Of a stretch of DNA of 64,000 nt, positions 52,072 to 61,145 are shown one piece after another. How positions within the stretch are numbered: position 1 is the stretch's first letter; every line of letters begins with the position of its first letter. The position numbers and the translations under genes were made by a program. The stretch spans positions 2,416,501-2,480,500 of the forward strand of contig NZ_CP096255.1 of the NCBI RefSeq assembly GCF_011516635.5, given 5' to 3'. The notes beneath the pieces were generated by a model. It was not told the DNA's origin. It worked only from the letters and a program-made list of their open reading frames with translations, and searched no databases. This DNA comes from Bradyrhizobium barranii subsp. apii. GTDB taxonomy: Bacteria; Pseudomonadota; Alphaproteobacteria; Rhizobiales; Xanthobacteraceae.

Positions 52072-52827
52072 TCAGCTGACACGCTTCCAGGTCTGGCCGC
52101 CGCAGAACATGCCGCCGAAGGCGCAGCCCTGCACGCGCATCGCATTCGGGCCCTTCATCGCGATCGTGGAGTCGTAGTTGCGGCCGGAGTCGGGATCGTG
52201 GATGCGGCCGCTCCACTTCGCGCCGTCGGGCTTCATGTTGATCAGGATGCGCTCGTTGGACTTGACGGCGTAACCGCAGAGATTGGCGCCGCACTGTTCG
52301 ACGCGGACATTGCCCTTGTTCTCTTCGGTCGCCCAGACGCCGATCGGCGTATTGGCGGCTTGCACGGGCGCGGCAGCAACCGGCGCCGGAGCGGGCGCGG
52401 GAGCAATCGCGACCGGCGCCGTGTTGTCGTAGCCGGCGGCCGGAGCGGCGGCAACAATCGTGGCGGGAGCCGCGGGGGCGGCGACAGCAGGCGCGGCCGG
52501 CGCGGTCGCCTGCAGCGGCGCCTGTTGCACGGGCTGCTGCTGCACCGGAGCCGGCGCCGGCTTTGCGGTCGTCGTGGACGGAGCTGGCGTGGTGTCGTCG
52601 TCGTCCTTGGAGCCGCCGAGGCCCTTGAGGTTGATGTTGTTCAGTTTGATCGGCTTGTCCGACAGGCCCGGTGCGACGATCGTCACGCAATCGAGCGAGG
52701 CGCAGTTGCGCGGCGTCTCGATGCGGATGTGCTGGCCTTCGATCTGGAACGCAATCGAGTTGCCGGCATGCGCAGCGGCGGTCGAAGCGAGGAAAAGCGC
52801 GGTGGCGGCGATGGTGAGCTTGTTCAT
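52072..52827 (-). CDS. Exported DUF2147-domain protein, first of a divergent paralogous pair
   Basis: A 251-residue protein with signal peptide (MNKLTIAATALFLASTAAAH, AG). An N-terminal cysteine-containing beta part (FQIEGQHIRIETPRNCASLD, CVTIVAPG), a long Pro/Ala linker (about 80-160), then a DUF2147 domain: IGVWATEENKGNVRVEQCGA, NLCGYAVK, ILINMKP, WSGRIHDPDSGRNYDSTIAM, CAFGGMFCGGQTWKRV. DUF2147 folds are small periplasmic beta structures of unknown function. It mirrors the gene at 53018. Confidence 0.85.
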   Translation of the reverse strand: MNKLTIAATALFLASTAAAHAGNSIAFQIEGQHIRIETPRNCASLDCVTIVAPGLSDKPIKLNNINLKGLGGSKDDDDTTPAPSTTTAKPAPAPVQQQPVQQAPLQATAPAAPAVAAPAAPATIVAAAPAAGYDNTAPVAIAPAPAPAPVAAAPVQAANTPIGVWATEENKGNVRVEQCGANLCGYAVKSNERILINMKPDGAKWSGRIHDPDSGRNYDSTIAMKGPNAMRVQGCAFGGMFCGGQTWKRVS

Positions 52828-53017
52828 GACAACCTCCGAAAATTGTGCCGGTCTGAACAGGTGTCGCTGGTGGATGGAGCGTGGTTCGACCCTAGGCCGA
52901 GCCTGTCCCGCCTTCTGTGATGGATGTCACAACGGACCGCGTCGGCTGGGTGAGGCAGCGCACATTCAGCGGTGGGTCGTCCCGCGTAACCTCGTCGCGA
53001 CACAGAGGGAGGCGCCG

Positions 53018-53872
53018 ATGAAGCGGCTTGCGACATCGCTTGGCACATTGATCGCTTTGGCGGCGATGGCGTCGTCGGCCCAAGCCGGTTCCTACACCTT
53101 CTCGATCGGCGGCCACCGGTTTCATGTCGAGGCGCCGCGGACTTGCCGGTCTGTTTCCTGTGTGTCGGTTTCATCCAATCGCAGGTTCCGGCCGACGAAC
53201 GACGTCGACACGACACCTGCTCCGTCGCCCGCGGTCGCGCCGTCGCAACCGGCGTGTCCGGCAGCTCCGGTCAGGCCTGCGCCAGCGGCCGTCGTCGTGG
53301 CACCGCCAGTGCCGCCGGCTCCTGTCATGGCCGCGACCACATCGCAGCCTGTTGTCCTGCCGCCGCCAAGACTCGAGCCGCCGAGCCCGCCGAGAGTTGA
53401 GCTGCCGCGCACGGATCCGCCGAAGACGGTCCTGCTCGATCCGCCGCGCATGGAGGCGACGGCCGTCGCTCCGAGGCCCGACGAGACTTCATCGATCGCC
53501 CAGCGCAGCGATGACGAGCCGGCTTATTCGCCGCTCGGCGAATGGGAGAGCCCAGGCGCGAAGGGCATGGTTCGCATCGAACGCTGCGGCGCCGCGCTGT
53601 GCGGCTATGCGTTGACCGAAGCCTCGAGCCGGGGCGAAAGCGTGCTCGTCAACATGAAGCCGAAAACGCACGATTCCTGGACCGGCAGCATCTACAGCCG
53701 TTCCAGCGGCAGCACCTATTATGGGACGATGACGCTGACGGCTTCCGGCAGGCTTCGCGTCGAAGCCTGCGCGCTCGGCCACTTCTGGTGCTCCGGCAAC
53801 GACTGGACGCGCGTCGAGGAGCGGCAGCAGAAGGTGATCACGACATCGCGGCAGTGGGGGGCAAGGTCGTAG
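53018..53872 (+). CDS. Exported DUF2147-domain protein, second of the pair
   Basis: A 284-residue protein with signal peptide ([23 protein letters not shown]) and the same plan as its divergent neighbour: [20 protein letters not shown] (N-part), a Pro-rich linker, then [60 protein letters not shown], and [25 protein letters not shown] precedes the ATG. The N-terminal motif (H-(R/I)-x-(H/I)-E-(T/A)-P-R-(N/T)-C) is conserved in both proteins, which together define an architecture. Confidence 0.85.
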   Translation: MKRLATSLGTLIALAAMASSAQAGSYTFSIGGHRFHVEAPRTCRSVSCVSVSSNRRFRPTNDVDTTPAPSPAVAPSQPACPAAPVRPAPAAVVVAPPVPPAPVMAATTSQPVVLPPPRLEPPSPPRVELPRTDPPKTVLLDPPRMEATAVAPRPDETSSIAQRSDDEPAYSPLGEWESPGAKGMVRIERCGAALCGYALTEASSRGESVLVNMKPKTHDSWTGSIYSRSSGSTYYGTMTLTASGRLRVEACALGHFWCSGNDWTRVEERQQKVITTSRQWGARS

Positions 53873-54003
53873 CGTTTCTCTTACCCTCCCCCTCCAGGGG
53901 AGGGTGGCAGTTTGCCCCTGTCCAATTTGTAATCGTCCCGCACCGAACCTGCTTCTCGCTTGCGCGCGACCGATGGCTGACGACGCATGCAAGGACAGCC
54001 AAC

Positions 54004-54336
54004 ATGAAACGTCTCGGCCTCATCGCCGCGCTGCTGATCGGCAGCGCGATCCCGGCCCACGCCGACACCGACATCTGGAACAACATGCTGAAGCGGCAGC
54101 GCGGCGACGATGCGGTGCATGTCGACAGCGCGTTCTGCGATGCGCAACTCGGTGCGCCGCAGAACGGCAAGGTGACCTCAGCGCAATACAAGCGCTGCAT
54201 GCGCACGCGGGGCTGGCGCTTCAGTCATACGGTTCGCGAGAAGGACGACGGCTATCCCGATCCTGACAATCCCGGTCTCGTCTGTCACGACTTCAAGATC
54301 GGCGGCGTCACGGGATCGTCCTGCTCGAATTTCTGA
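54004..54336 (+). CDS. Small secreted protein of unknown function
   Basis: A 110-residue protein with signal peptide ([20 protein letters not shown]). The mature part has [64 protein letters not shown] and SSCSNF, with four Cys that could form two disulfides. No family is recognised. It lies 131 bases after the DUF2147 gene and may be read from its own promoter. Confidence 0.72.
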   Translation: MKRLGLIAALLIGSAIPAHADTDIWNNMLKRQRGDDAVHVDSAFCDAQLGAPQNGKVTSAQYKRCMRTRGWRFSHTVREKDDGYPDPDNPGLVCHDFKIGGVTGSSCSNF

Positions 54337-54408
54337 GCACGGCAATAGGCCCGACGGCCGGATGATCCGGCGCCGCCAGGCAAGCCCGTGATGCGGTCGG
54401 TGATGTCT

Positions 54409-54492
54409 CTAGATCATGCCGAGCACGATGGCGCCGACAAAGGCCATGGCGAGGTACGCGGTGATAACGCTCAGTCTCCCGGCGAACGTCAT
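54409..54492 (-). CDS. 27-residue single-helix membrane peptide
   Basis: An ATG with CGGGAGCGACCTT before it starts MTFAGRLSVITAYLAMAFVG, AIVLGMI. It is one hydrophobic helix after a single Arg. It is much shorter than the usual annotation cutoff. The good ribosome binding site, the typical membrane-peptide composition and the position in an otherwise empty interval (54337-54678) support it. Function unknown. Confidence 0.5.
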   Translation of the reverse strand: MTFAGRLSVITAYLAMAFVGAIVLGMI

Positions 54493-54678
54493 AAGGTCGC
54501 TCCCGCTGTTGTCCCCCGTGCGAGCGGCATCATGGTTAACAGAGAGTCTCTCTCCGAAAAAGTCAGCCTTGCTTCCGCTGCTGCCGGACGGCGCATGCGC
54601 GGGCGCGCCGGTATGGTTAAAGAACACTGAAATCAACACGTTGAAGAGTCTTTAAGTAAATTCACCGAACGTGCGTGC

Positions 54679-55884
54679 ATGACGCGCGGAGTTCGTTTGT
54701 ATCTCGTCGGCTCCATCGTCCTTGTTTCGCTTGCGGGTTGCGGACGCGGCTTTTTCCAGGCCGAACGCGAACCGTGGCGGGCCGAGGCCGAAGCCGCATG
54801 CCTGAAATCGGGCGCGGTGAAAGAGGGGCCGGATCTCGTCCGCATCGACCCGATCTCGGGCCCCGGCATGTGCGGCGCCGAGTTCCCGTTGAAGGTCGCC
54901 GCCATCGGCGAAGCCTCGGGCAGCTATGGCTTCGCCGACGAGGAACTACGTCCGCCGGGGAGTGTCGGCGGCCAGCCGCGATGGCCGGTGACGCAGCCGC
55001 GATCGAACGCTCCGCAGAACCAGAACTATCCGTCATCCTCCTATCCGCAGCGGTCGAACTATCCCGAGAGCGCGGTGCGCCAGCCCTCCGGCTATGGCAA
55101 TTCGCCCGGCCCGATGTCGCTGAACGCGCCCGGCGTGGCACAGCAAGAGGACGAGATCGACTTACCGCCCGAGGGCACCGATGCCGCGGGCGCCGCACGC
55201 TACATGAATGCGCCGAGCTATCCGGCGCGGCCGGCGCCGTACTCGCAGGCGCCCGCGCAACAACCCTTGCCGCGTCTTGGTCCGGCGCAGGGCAATCCCG
55301 TCATCGCCGTCGGCCCCGTCGCGATCAAGCCGACCGCGACGCTCGCCTGTCCGATCGTCTCCGAGCTCGATCGCTGGCTCGCCGATACCGTGCAGCCATC
55401 GGCGATGCGCTGGTTCGGCGCCCGCGTCGTCGAGATCAAGCAGATCTCCGCCTATTCCTGCCGCGGCATGAACGGCAACTCGCACGCCCACATTTCCGAG
55501 CACGCCTTCGGCAACGCGCTCGACATCGCCGCCTTCGTGCTCGCTGACGGCCGCCGCGTCACCGTGAAGGACGGCTGGCGCGGCATGCCGGAAGAGCAGG
55601 GGTTCCTGCGCGACGTGCAGTCGGGCGCGTGCGCGCATTTCACCACGGTGCTCGCGCCGGGCTCGAACGTCTATCACTACGATCATATCCATGTGGATCT
55701 GATGCGCCGCGCCAGCCGCCGCCTGATCTGCCAGCCCGCCGCTACCTCGGGCGACGAGGTCGCCGGCCGCGCGCAGCAGCGCAACCCTTACGCCGGTCGG
55801 CGTGATCCCTATGTCACGGGCTCGCTTGGAACGCGCAAGAGCGCGACGCGCAAGCAGGAAGAGGACGAGTACGCCGACGAGTAA
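54679..55884 (+). CDS. Extensin-family lipoprotein (LAS-like metallopeptidase fold)
   Basis: A 401-residue protein with a lipobox (LVSLAGCG, Cys21), a charged N-region (WRAEAEAACLKSGAVKEGPD, CGAEFPLKVAAIG), a long Pro/Ser/Gln/Tyr-rich linker (about 90-215) and a C-terminal extensin-like domain: CPIVSELDRWLADTVQPSAM, AYSCRGMNGNSHAHISEHAF, GNALDIAAFVLADGRRVTVK and HYDHIHVDLM. The H...D and HxH spacing matches LAS D,D-/D,L-peptidase metal ligands, so a peptidoglycan peptidase role is possible. Alphaproteobacterial extensin-like proteins are common and little studied. Confidence 0.86.
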   Translation: MTRGVRLYLVGSIVLVSLAGCGRGFFQAEREPWRAEAEAACLKSGAVKEGPDLVRIDPISGPGMCGAEFPLKVAAIGEASGSYGFADEELRPPGSVGGQPRWPVTQPRSNAPQNQNYPSSSYPQRSNYPESAVRQPSGYGNSPGPMSLNAPGVAQQEDEIDLPPEGTDAAGAARYMNAPSYPARPAPYSQAPAQQPLPRLGPAQGNPVIAVGPVAIKPTATLACPIVSELDRWLADTVQPSAMRWFGARVVEIKQISAYSCRGMNGNSHAHISEHAFGNALDIAAFVLADGRRVTVKDGWRGMPEEQGFLRDVQSGACAHFTTVLAPGSNVYHYDHIHVDLMRRASRRLICQPAATSGDEVAGRAQQRNPYAGRRDPYVTGSLGTRKSATRKQEEDEYADE

Positions 55885-55885
55885 G

Positions 55886-56473
55886 ATGACCGCCGATATC
55901 GTCCGCTATCTCACCCATCCGCAGGTGCAAATCGATCCCGCCGTGCCGGTGCCGCAATGGGGCCTGAATTCGGTCGGTCGCGCGCGCGCCGAAGCGCTGG
56001 CGAATGCGGGCTGGCTCGCGAGCACCACGCAGATCGTCTCGAGCGCCGAGCGCAAGGCGATCGAGACCGCCGAGATCATCGCGGGCCGCCTCGGAATCAT
56101 GATCGAGATCCGCGAGGCCATGCATGAGAACGACCGTTCGGCGACCGGCTTCCTGAAACCGGCCGAGTTCGAGGAGGTCGCCGACCAGTTTTTCGCGCAG
56201 CCGCATCTCAGCGTTCGCGGCTGGGAGCGCGCCGTCGATGCGCAGGCGCGCATCGTGCGCGAAACCGAGGCGGCGCTCGCCCGCAACCGTCCCGGCGATG
56301 TTCTCTTCGTCGGCCACGGTGCCGTCGGCACGCTGCTGTTCTGCCACTATGCCAGTCACGCAATCGATCGCGTTCACGATCAGGCGGCCGGCGGCGGCAA
56401 CTGCTTCGCATTCACCCGGGAGGGGCGCCGCGTCCTGCATGGGTGGCGCAAGATGGAAGAGATCGGGGCCTAG
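55886..56473 (+). CDS. Histidine phosphatase family protein with altered RHG motif
   Basis: The 195-residue protein aligns to the phosphoglycerate-mutase-like fold: PAVPVPQWGLNSVGRARAEA, TTQIVSSAERKAIETAEIIA (SSxxR), EIREAMHENDRSATGFLKPA, DVLFVGHGAVGTLLFCHYAS with the second catalytic His. At the N-terminus the usual RHG is LTHPQVQIDP: the His remains but Arg is Thr and Gly is Pro. The enzyme may be weak or inactive, or act on an unusual substrate. It starts one base after the extensin stop, likely as one transcript. Confidence 0.82.
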   Translation: MTADIVRYLTHPQVQIDPAVPVPQWGLNSVGRARAEALANAGWLASTTQIVSSAERKAIETAEIIAGRLGIMIEIREAMHENDRSATGFLKPAEFEEVADQFFAQPHLSVRGWERAVDAQARIVRETEAALARNRPGDVLFVGHGAVGTLLFCHYASHAIDRVHDQAAGGGNCFAFTREGRRVLHGWRKMEEIGA

Positions 56474-56491
56474 CTCCAGGGCGCCGGACAA

Positions 56492-56833
56492 TCATTTCGA
56501 GAGCGGCTTTGACGGTGCGGGGACCAGCCCCATGCACCGCTGCACCTCGCCCGGAACGTTGTAGGTCCGCATGATATGGCGGCTGTCGCGCAAGCCGGTC
56601 GCCTCACGTTGCACCACGAGCATCCAGAGCGCCTGGCCGGCTTCCATCACCAGCTTGCGCCGCGCCGCTTGCATTGAGGCCGGCACTTCCGAGCGCGCGT
56701 GAGCGGCGTCGAATTCGCGCAAGCGCGCAAGACTCTGTTCGAGTGCACTGCCCATCCGTCCAAGCGCTGAGGCCTGTTCCTGGACGATCTCGTAATGGAG
56801 GATATCGACGGGCGGGCGAAGATCACGGGACAT
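56492..56833 (-). CDS. DUF6665-like small protein
   Basis: A 113-residue helical protein: HYEIVQEQASALGRMGSALE, QSLARLREFDAAHARSEVPA, ARRKLVMEAGQALWMLVVQR, ATGLRDSRHIMRTYNVPGEV, QRCMGLVPAP. The ASALGRMGSALE and REF blocks agree with what I know of DUF6665, a rhizobial family of unknown role. It converges on the phosphatase gene, 18 bases apart. Confidence 0.68.
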   Translation of the reverse strand: MSRDLRPPVDILHYEIVQEQASALGRMGSALEQSLARLREFDAAHARSEVPASMQAARRKLVMEAGQALWMLVVQREATGLRDSRHIMRTYNVPGEVQRCMGLVPAPSKPLSK

Positions 56834-56887
56834 GGCGCTTAATATAATGCCGCGGCAGCGGGCTGCGCAACGCGTGGCCCGCTGCTG

Positions 56888-57523
56888 CTACTTCGCCCTG
56901 TACGCCGCCAGAAACATCCGCGTCGCGCTGTCGACGACCTCGGTCATGCGTTCTTCCGACGGCGCAGGCGCGGCCTGGAAGACGAAGGGCAGGAAGAGCG
57001 AGGCCTTGCACAGCTCCATGAACTGCGACGCCGCCAGATCGCAATCGTCGATCTTGAGATCGCCGGAGGCGACATGGATTTTGAGATATTCGGAGAGCCG
57101 GTTGATGGTCTTGTCCAGCACGCGCAGATAATAGCGGCGGCCGACGTCGGGCATGCGCTCGGCGATCGCCATCACGGTGCGAATCGCCGAACCGCCGCCG
57201 GGCCGGCACAGCAGATGGATATAGGCCCGGCCAAAATCCTTCAGCGTGGTCTCGGCGTCGCGCGCGGGATCGAAATTGAAAACGACCTGGCCGTGCTGGA
57301 GCGCCTCCTGCTCAAGGATGGCTTCGAACAGCGCGCATTTGTCGGCGAAGTAGACGTAGAGCGTGCCCTTGGAGACCTGCGCGGCGCGCGCGATCTCGCC
57401 CATGCTGGCGCCGTCGAAACCGAGATCCATGAACACCTTGCGGGCTCCGTCCAGGATCTGGCGGCGCTTGGAGCTGTCCTCCACCTGGACGATGTGGAGA
57501 TGTTCGCGGCCGGCTACAACCAT
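56888..57523 (-). CDS. TetR-family regulator of the adjacent efflux operon
   Basis: A 211-residue repressor with N-terminal TetR HTH (KRRQILDGARKVFMDLGFDG, ASMGEIARAAQVSKGTLYVY, FADKCALFEAILEQE) and a C-terminal ligand domain of the TetR_C type (FGRAYIHLLCRPGGGSAIRT, ERMPDVGRRYYLRVLDKTIN). It lies next to and divergent from the HlyD/EmrB-type genes, with a perfect 9-3-9 palindrome between, typical of autoregulation and control of the pump. Confidence 0.9.
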   Translation of the reverse strand: MVVAGREHLHIVQVEDSSKRRQILDGARKVFMDLGFDGASMGEIARAAQVSKGTLYVYFADKCALFEAILEQEALQHGQVVFNFDPARDAETTLKDFGRAYIHLLCRPGGGSAIRTVMAIAERMPDVGRRYYLRVLDKTINRLSEYLKIHVASGDLKIDDCDLAASQFMELCKASLFLPFVFQAAPAPSEERMTEVVDSATRMFLAAYRAK

Positions 57524-57622
57524 TGGTTCAGCGTCTCTGAAGGTTTCTGGATCGGGCCCGACCCATGAAACCCAAATAAAGGATTCGGGCCAGTAGGGTC
57601 CTGCCCGGGAATATTATCTATG

Positions 57623-57643
57623 TTGACCGAACCGTTCGGTCAA
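57623..57643. promoter_or_regulatory. Probable TetR operator
   Basis: TTGACCGAA-CCG-TTCGGTCAA is a perfect inverted repeat with a 3-base spacer. It resembles the TGACCGAACGGTCA operators of efflux TetR proteins. It sits 80 bases before the HlyD-type start codon and 100 bases before the TetR start. Confidence 0.75.
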
Positions 57644-57722
57644 TGATATTTGGAATGGGCGAGAGGGAACCGGCCGCAGGACGGCCGTCCCTGGTCGCCG
57701 CTTTTTTGTTGGGGAGGCCTTT

Positions 57723-59033
57723 ATGGCCGTATCGAGAGACCAGGCTGCGCGTGTCCTTCGCCAGGAAGCGGTGGAGACGACGCCGGGGCAGGCCGGCAGT
57801 GAAGCTGCGACCGAGAAATCCGTCGCCCTTGCCGAGCAGTTGCGCTCTCATGTGGCCGAGGAAACCAAGCGCCGCACCAATGAGGCGCCGGAGACGCCCG
57901 TGACCGACAAGCCGGCTGCACCCGCTGCCGCCGACGGGCCGAAGCCCGGCAAGCGCAAATTCGTCCTGATGGGTGTTGGCCTCGTGCTGGCGCTCGCGGC
58001 CGCGAGCTATGCCGGCTACTACACGCTGGTCGGCCGCTTCTACGTCTCCACCGACGACGCCTATGTCCGCGCCAACAACACCATGCTGGGCGCGCGCGTT
58101 GCCGGCCACATCTCTTCGATCCTCGCCGGCGACAACACGACCGTGCGCGCCGGCGACGTCGTCTTCCGCATCGATGACGGCGACTACAAGATCGCGGTCG
58201 ATGCCGCCGCGACCAGGATCGCGACCCAGCAGGCCACCATCGATCGCATCGGCCGCCAGATTGCAGCGCTCGACAGCCAGGTTGCACAGGCCAAGGCGCA
58301 GCTCGTCTCGGCCGAGGCGGGCCTCAAGCGCGCCGATCTCGATTATGAGCGCCAGCAGGCGCTGAGCAGCAAGGGCTTTGCTTCGCGCGCCACGTTCGAA
58401 AGCTCGGAAGCCGGACGCGACCAGGGCGCCGCCGCGGTCAAGGCCGCCCAGGCCGCCTACGACGTCGCGGTCAGCAATGTCCACGTCACCAAGGCGCAGC
58501 AGGCCGAAGCGCAGGCGCAGCTCGCCGAGCTCAAGACCTCGCTCGCCAAGGCCGAGCGCGATCTCGCCTTCACCGCGGTGCGCGCGCCGGTCGACGGCAC
58601 GTTCTCGAACCGCCTGGTCAGCGCCGGCGACTTCGTCGCGGTCGGCCAGCGTCTCGGCAACATCGTGCCGCTCGACGACGTCAATATCGACGCCAATTTC
58701 AAGGAAACCCAGCTCAAGCGCATCCGTCCCGGCCAGCCGGTGACGATCAAGGTCGATGCCTACGGCATGCGCAAGTTCTCCGGAATCGTCGACAGCATCG
58801 CAGCGGGCTCCGGCTCGGTGTTCACGCTGCTGCCACCTGACAACGCCACCGGCAACTTCACCAAGATCGTGCAGCGCGTGCCGGTCCGCATCCGCGTGCC
58901 GAAGTCGGTGGCGAAGCAGAACCTGCTCCGCGCCGGCATGTCGGTGTATGCGACCGTCGATACCAACAAGGGCGCGGCCGACGCCGACAGCGAGATCGAT
59001 CTCGACGATCCCACCGCGATCCACCCGCAGTAG
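57723..59033 (+). CDS. HlyD/EmrA-type membrane fusion protein
   Basis: The 436-residue protein has a Thr/Ala-rich cytosolic N-part of about 75 residues, a transmembrane helix (FVLMGVGLVLALAAASYAGY), and the periplasmic adaptor: STDDAYVRANNTMLGARVAG, GDNTTVRAGDVVFRIDDGDY, a long helical hairpin (about 165-280), then DLAFTAVRAPVDGTFSNRLV, DVNIDANFKETQLKRIRPGQ and the C-terminal QNLLRAGMSVYATVDTN. It links an inner-membrane MFS pump to an outer-membrane channel. GGGGAGG precedes the ATG. The gene for TolC is not in the window. Confidence 0.93.
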   Translation: MAVSRDQAARVLRQEAVETTPGQAGSEAATEKSVALAEQLRSHVAEETKRRTNEAPETPVTDKPAAPAAADGPKPGKRKFVLMGVGLVLALAAASYAGYYTLVGRFYVSTDDAYVRANNTMLGARVAGHISSILAGDNTTVRAGDVVFRIDDGDYKIAVDAAATRIATQQATIDRIGRQIAALDSQVAQAKAQLVSAEAGLKRADLDYERQQALSSKGFASRATFESSEAGRDQGAAAVKAAQAAYDVAVSNVHVTKAQQAEAQAQLAELKTSLAKAERDLAFTAVRAPVDGTFSNRLVSAGDFVAVGQRLGNIVPLDDVNIDANFKETQLKRIRPGQPVTIKVDAYGMRKFSGIVDSIAAGSGSVFTLLPPDNATGNFTKIVQRVPVRIRVPKSVAKQNLLRAGMSVYATVDTNKGAADADSEIDLDDPTAIHPQ

Positions 59034-59062
59034 CCACAAATCGAGCGCTGCGAGGTCAGACC

Positions 59063-60646
59063 ATGGCCAACGCCACCACCGCCTCACCCGCCATGATGGC
59101 GAACCCCGACTCGGAGCGCATCGCGCCGAAGCGGCTGTTCGCCTTCATCATCATGGTGTTCGGGATGTTCATGTCGATCCTGGACATCCAGATCGTCTCG
59201 GCGTCCCTCAGTGAAATCCAGGCAGGCCTGTCGGCAAGCTCCAGCGAGGTCGCCTGGGTCCAGACCGCCTATCTGATCGCCGAGGTCATCGCGATCCCGC
59301 TGTCGGGCTTTTTGTCGCGCGCTTTCGGCACGCGGCTGCTGTTCGCGATCTCGGCCGCGGGCTTCACGGCCTCGAGCCTGCTCTGCGGCTTCGCCACCAC
59401 GATCGAGGAGATGATCCTCTGGCGTGCCCTTCAGGGCTTTTTGGGTGCCGGCATGATCCCGACCGTGTTCGCCTCGGCCTATACCGTATTCCCGCGCTCC
59501 AAATTCCACATCGTCGGTCCCATCATCGGGCTTGTTGCGACCCTGGCTCCCACGATCGGCCCGACGGTCGGCGGCTACATCACCGATCTGATGTCGTGGA
59601 ACTGGCTGTTCTTCATCAATGTCGTGCCCGGCATCGGCATCACCCTGGGCGTGCTGGCGCTGGTCGATTTCGACGAGCCGCATTTCGAGCTGCTCGACCG
59701 CTTCGACTGGTGGGGCCTGCTCTTCATGGCCGGCTTCCTCGGCACGCTGGAATACGTGCTGGAGGAAGGTCCGCAACATGAGTGGATGCAGGACACGTCC
59801 GTTGCGATCTGCGTCTGGATCTGCGCGATCTCGGCGATCGCCTTCTTCTGGCGCGTCTTCACCGCGGCCGAACCGATCGTCAATTTGCGCACCTTCTCCA
59901 ACCGCAATTTCGCGGTCGGCTGCGTCCTGCAGTTCTGCATCGGTATCGGCCTCTACGGCCTGACCTACATCTATCCGCGCTACCTCGCCGAAGTGCGCGG
60001 CTACAGCGCGCTGATGATCGGCGAGACCATGTTCGTCTCCGGCATCACCATGTTCCTGGTCGCGCCGCTGGTCGTCCGTCTCATGGTGAAGGTCGACATG
60101 CGCTACATGATCGCGTTCGGCCTCATCGTGTTCGCGATCGGCTCCTACCAGATGACCTGGATCACGCGCGACTACGATTTCTACGAGCTGCTGGTGCCGC
60201 AGATCCTGCGCGGCATCGGCATGATGTTCGCGATGGTGCCGACCAACAACATCGCGCTCGGAACGTTGGCGCCCGACAGGGTGAAGAACGCCTCCGGCCT
60301 GTTCAACCTGATGCGCAATCTCGGCGGCGCGGTCGGCCTTGCCGTCATCAACACCGTGCTCAACAACCGCACCGACCTGCACATCACCCGCCTTCAGGAG
60401 CGGGTGACCTGGGGCAATGCGACCGCGACCGAAACCCTGACCATGTTCATGCAGAAATTCCAGGGGCTCGGCGATTCCACGCTGATGGCGATGAAGCAGC
60501 TCAGCCAGATCGTGCACCGCCAGGCCGTGGTGATGAGCTTTGGCGACGCCTTCTTCGCGCTGACGCTGTTTTATCTCGGCCTCAGCCTGCTGGTCACGCT
60601 GCTGAGCAAACCGGCCTCGATGACCGGTGGCGGCGACGCGCATTAG
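59063..60646 (+). CDS. EmrB/QacA-type MFS transporter (DHA2, 14 helices)
   Basis: A 527-residue drug/H+ antiporter with 14 predicted helices: AFIIMVFGMFMSILDIQIVS (motif D1 in helix 1), SEVAWVQTAYLIAEVIAIPL, FGTRLLFAISAAGFTASSLL, ALQGFLGAGMIPTVFASAYT, VATLAPTIGPTVGGYITDLM (motif C), and late MFAMVPTNNIALGTLA. The first-helix Asp and motif C are those of EmrB. It is co-transcribed with the fusion protein (29-base gap), controlled by TetR. Substrates are unknown. Confidence 0.94.
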   Translation: MANATTASPAMMANPDSERIAPKRLFAFIIMVFGMFMSILDIQIVSASLSEIQAGLSASSSEVAWVQTAYLIAEVIAIPLSGFLSRAFGTRLLFAISAAGFTASSLLCGFATTIEEMILWRALQGFLGAGMIPTVFASAYTVFPRSKFHIVGPIIGLVATLAPTIGPTVGGYITDLMSWNWLFFINVVPGIGITLGVLALVDFDEPHFELLDRFDWWGLLFMAGFLGTLEYVLEEGPQHEWMQDTSVAICVWICAISAIAFFWRVFTAAEPIVNLRTFSNRNFAVGCVLQFCIGIGLYGLTYIYPRYLAEVRGYSALMIGETMFVSGITMFLVAPLVVRLMVKVDMRYMIAFGLIVFAIGSYQMTWITRDYDFYELLVPQILRGIGMMFAMVPTNNIALGTLAPDRVKNASGLFNLMRNLGGAVGLAVINTVLNNRTDLHITRLQERVTWGNATATETLTMFMQKFQGLGDSTLMAMKQLSQIVHRQAVVMSFGDAFFALTLFYLGLSLLVTLLSKPASMTGGGDAH

Positions 60647-60662
60647 GCAAGCGGCTTACGAG

Positions 60663-60775
60663 GTGTCATCGCCCGCGGAGGCGGGCGATCCAGTACTCCG
60701 CGGCGGAAGTTGTGTGAGCTTACTACCGCCGCGGAGTACTGGATGCCCCGGTCAAGCCGGGGCCTGACAGCGGAG
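60663..60775. repeat. Dispersed inverted repeat (tcatcgcccgcggaggcgggcg type)
   Basis: GTCATCGCCCGCGGAGGCGG, GCGATCCAGTACTCCGCGGC on the left pairs with GCCGCGGAGTACTGGATGCC and the GGTCAAGCCGGGGCCTGACA hairpin on the right. Related to the elements in the thi operon. Confidence 0.85.
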
Positions 60776-60918
60776 ATTGAGGCGGCGGCGATGCCGGACC
60801 AAGGCGCCACGCACCAAATTGCAACACTCGTCCGTGAATTCGCGGGAGCCCCGTTGCAAACCGGAAACGATACATCTATAAAGCGCACCTCATTGAAGCC
60901 AACCGGGGAGGGATTTGC

Positions 60919-60993
60919 ATGATTTCGTCGCATTCGCAGATCGTACGCCCGCGCTCGATGATCGCCTGGTTCGGTATGTACGCGGCCTGTTAG
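60919..60993 (+). CDS. 24-codon ORF, possible leader peptide of the ABC/MATE unit
   Basis: GGGGAGGGATTTGC precedes an ATG that opens MISSHSQIVRPRSMIAWFGM, YAAC and stops at TAG. A hairpin GATCGGG/CCCGATC follows at 61014-61035 and another (CCGGCC/GGCCGG) at about 61114-61137, before the ABC gene. The layout (strong ribosome site, short ORF, hairpins, then an exporter gene) resembles attenuation leaders. The rest of the gap 60776-61145 shows no other feature. Low certainty. Confidence 0.35.
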   Translation: MISSHSQIVRPRSMIAWFGMYAAC

Positions 60994-61145
60994 AGGCCCC
61001 TTCCGCCAGATTCGATCGGGTCACGAGTCCCGATCTCTCCACTTCCCAAGTCAAAATCAGCTGTGAGTGATGCCGGTCAGCCCTCCGTGGCGGACTTGCG
61101 TCCGTCGATGGAGCCGGCCTGCGCCGAAAGCGGCCGGATAATGTC

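Noticed and set aside
59084..60643. A 519-codon minus-strand frame opposite the EmrB-type transporter
   Set aside because: The translation is His/Asp/Arg/Glu-rich without hydrophobic core, as expected for antisense of a membrane protein gene.
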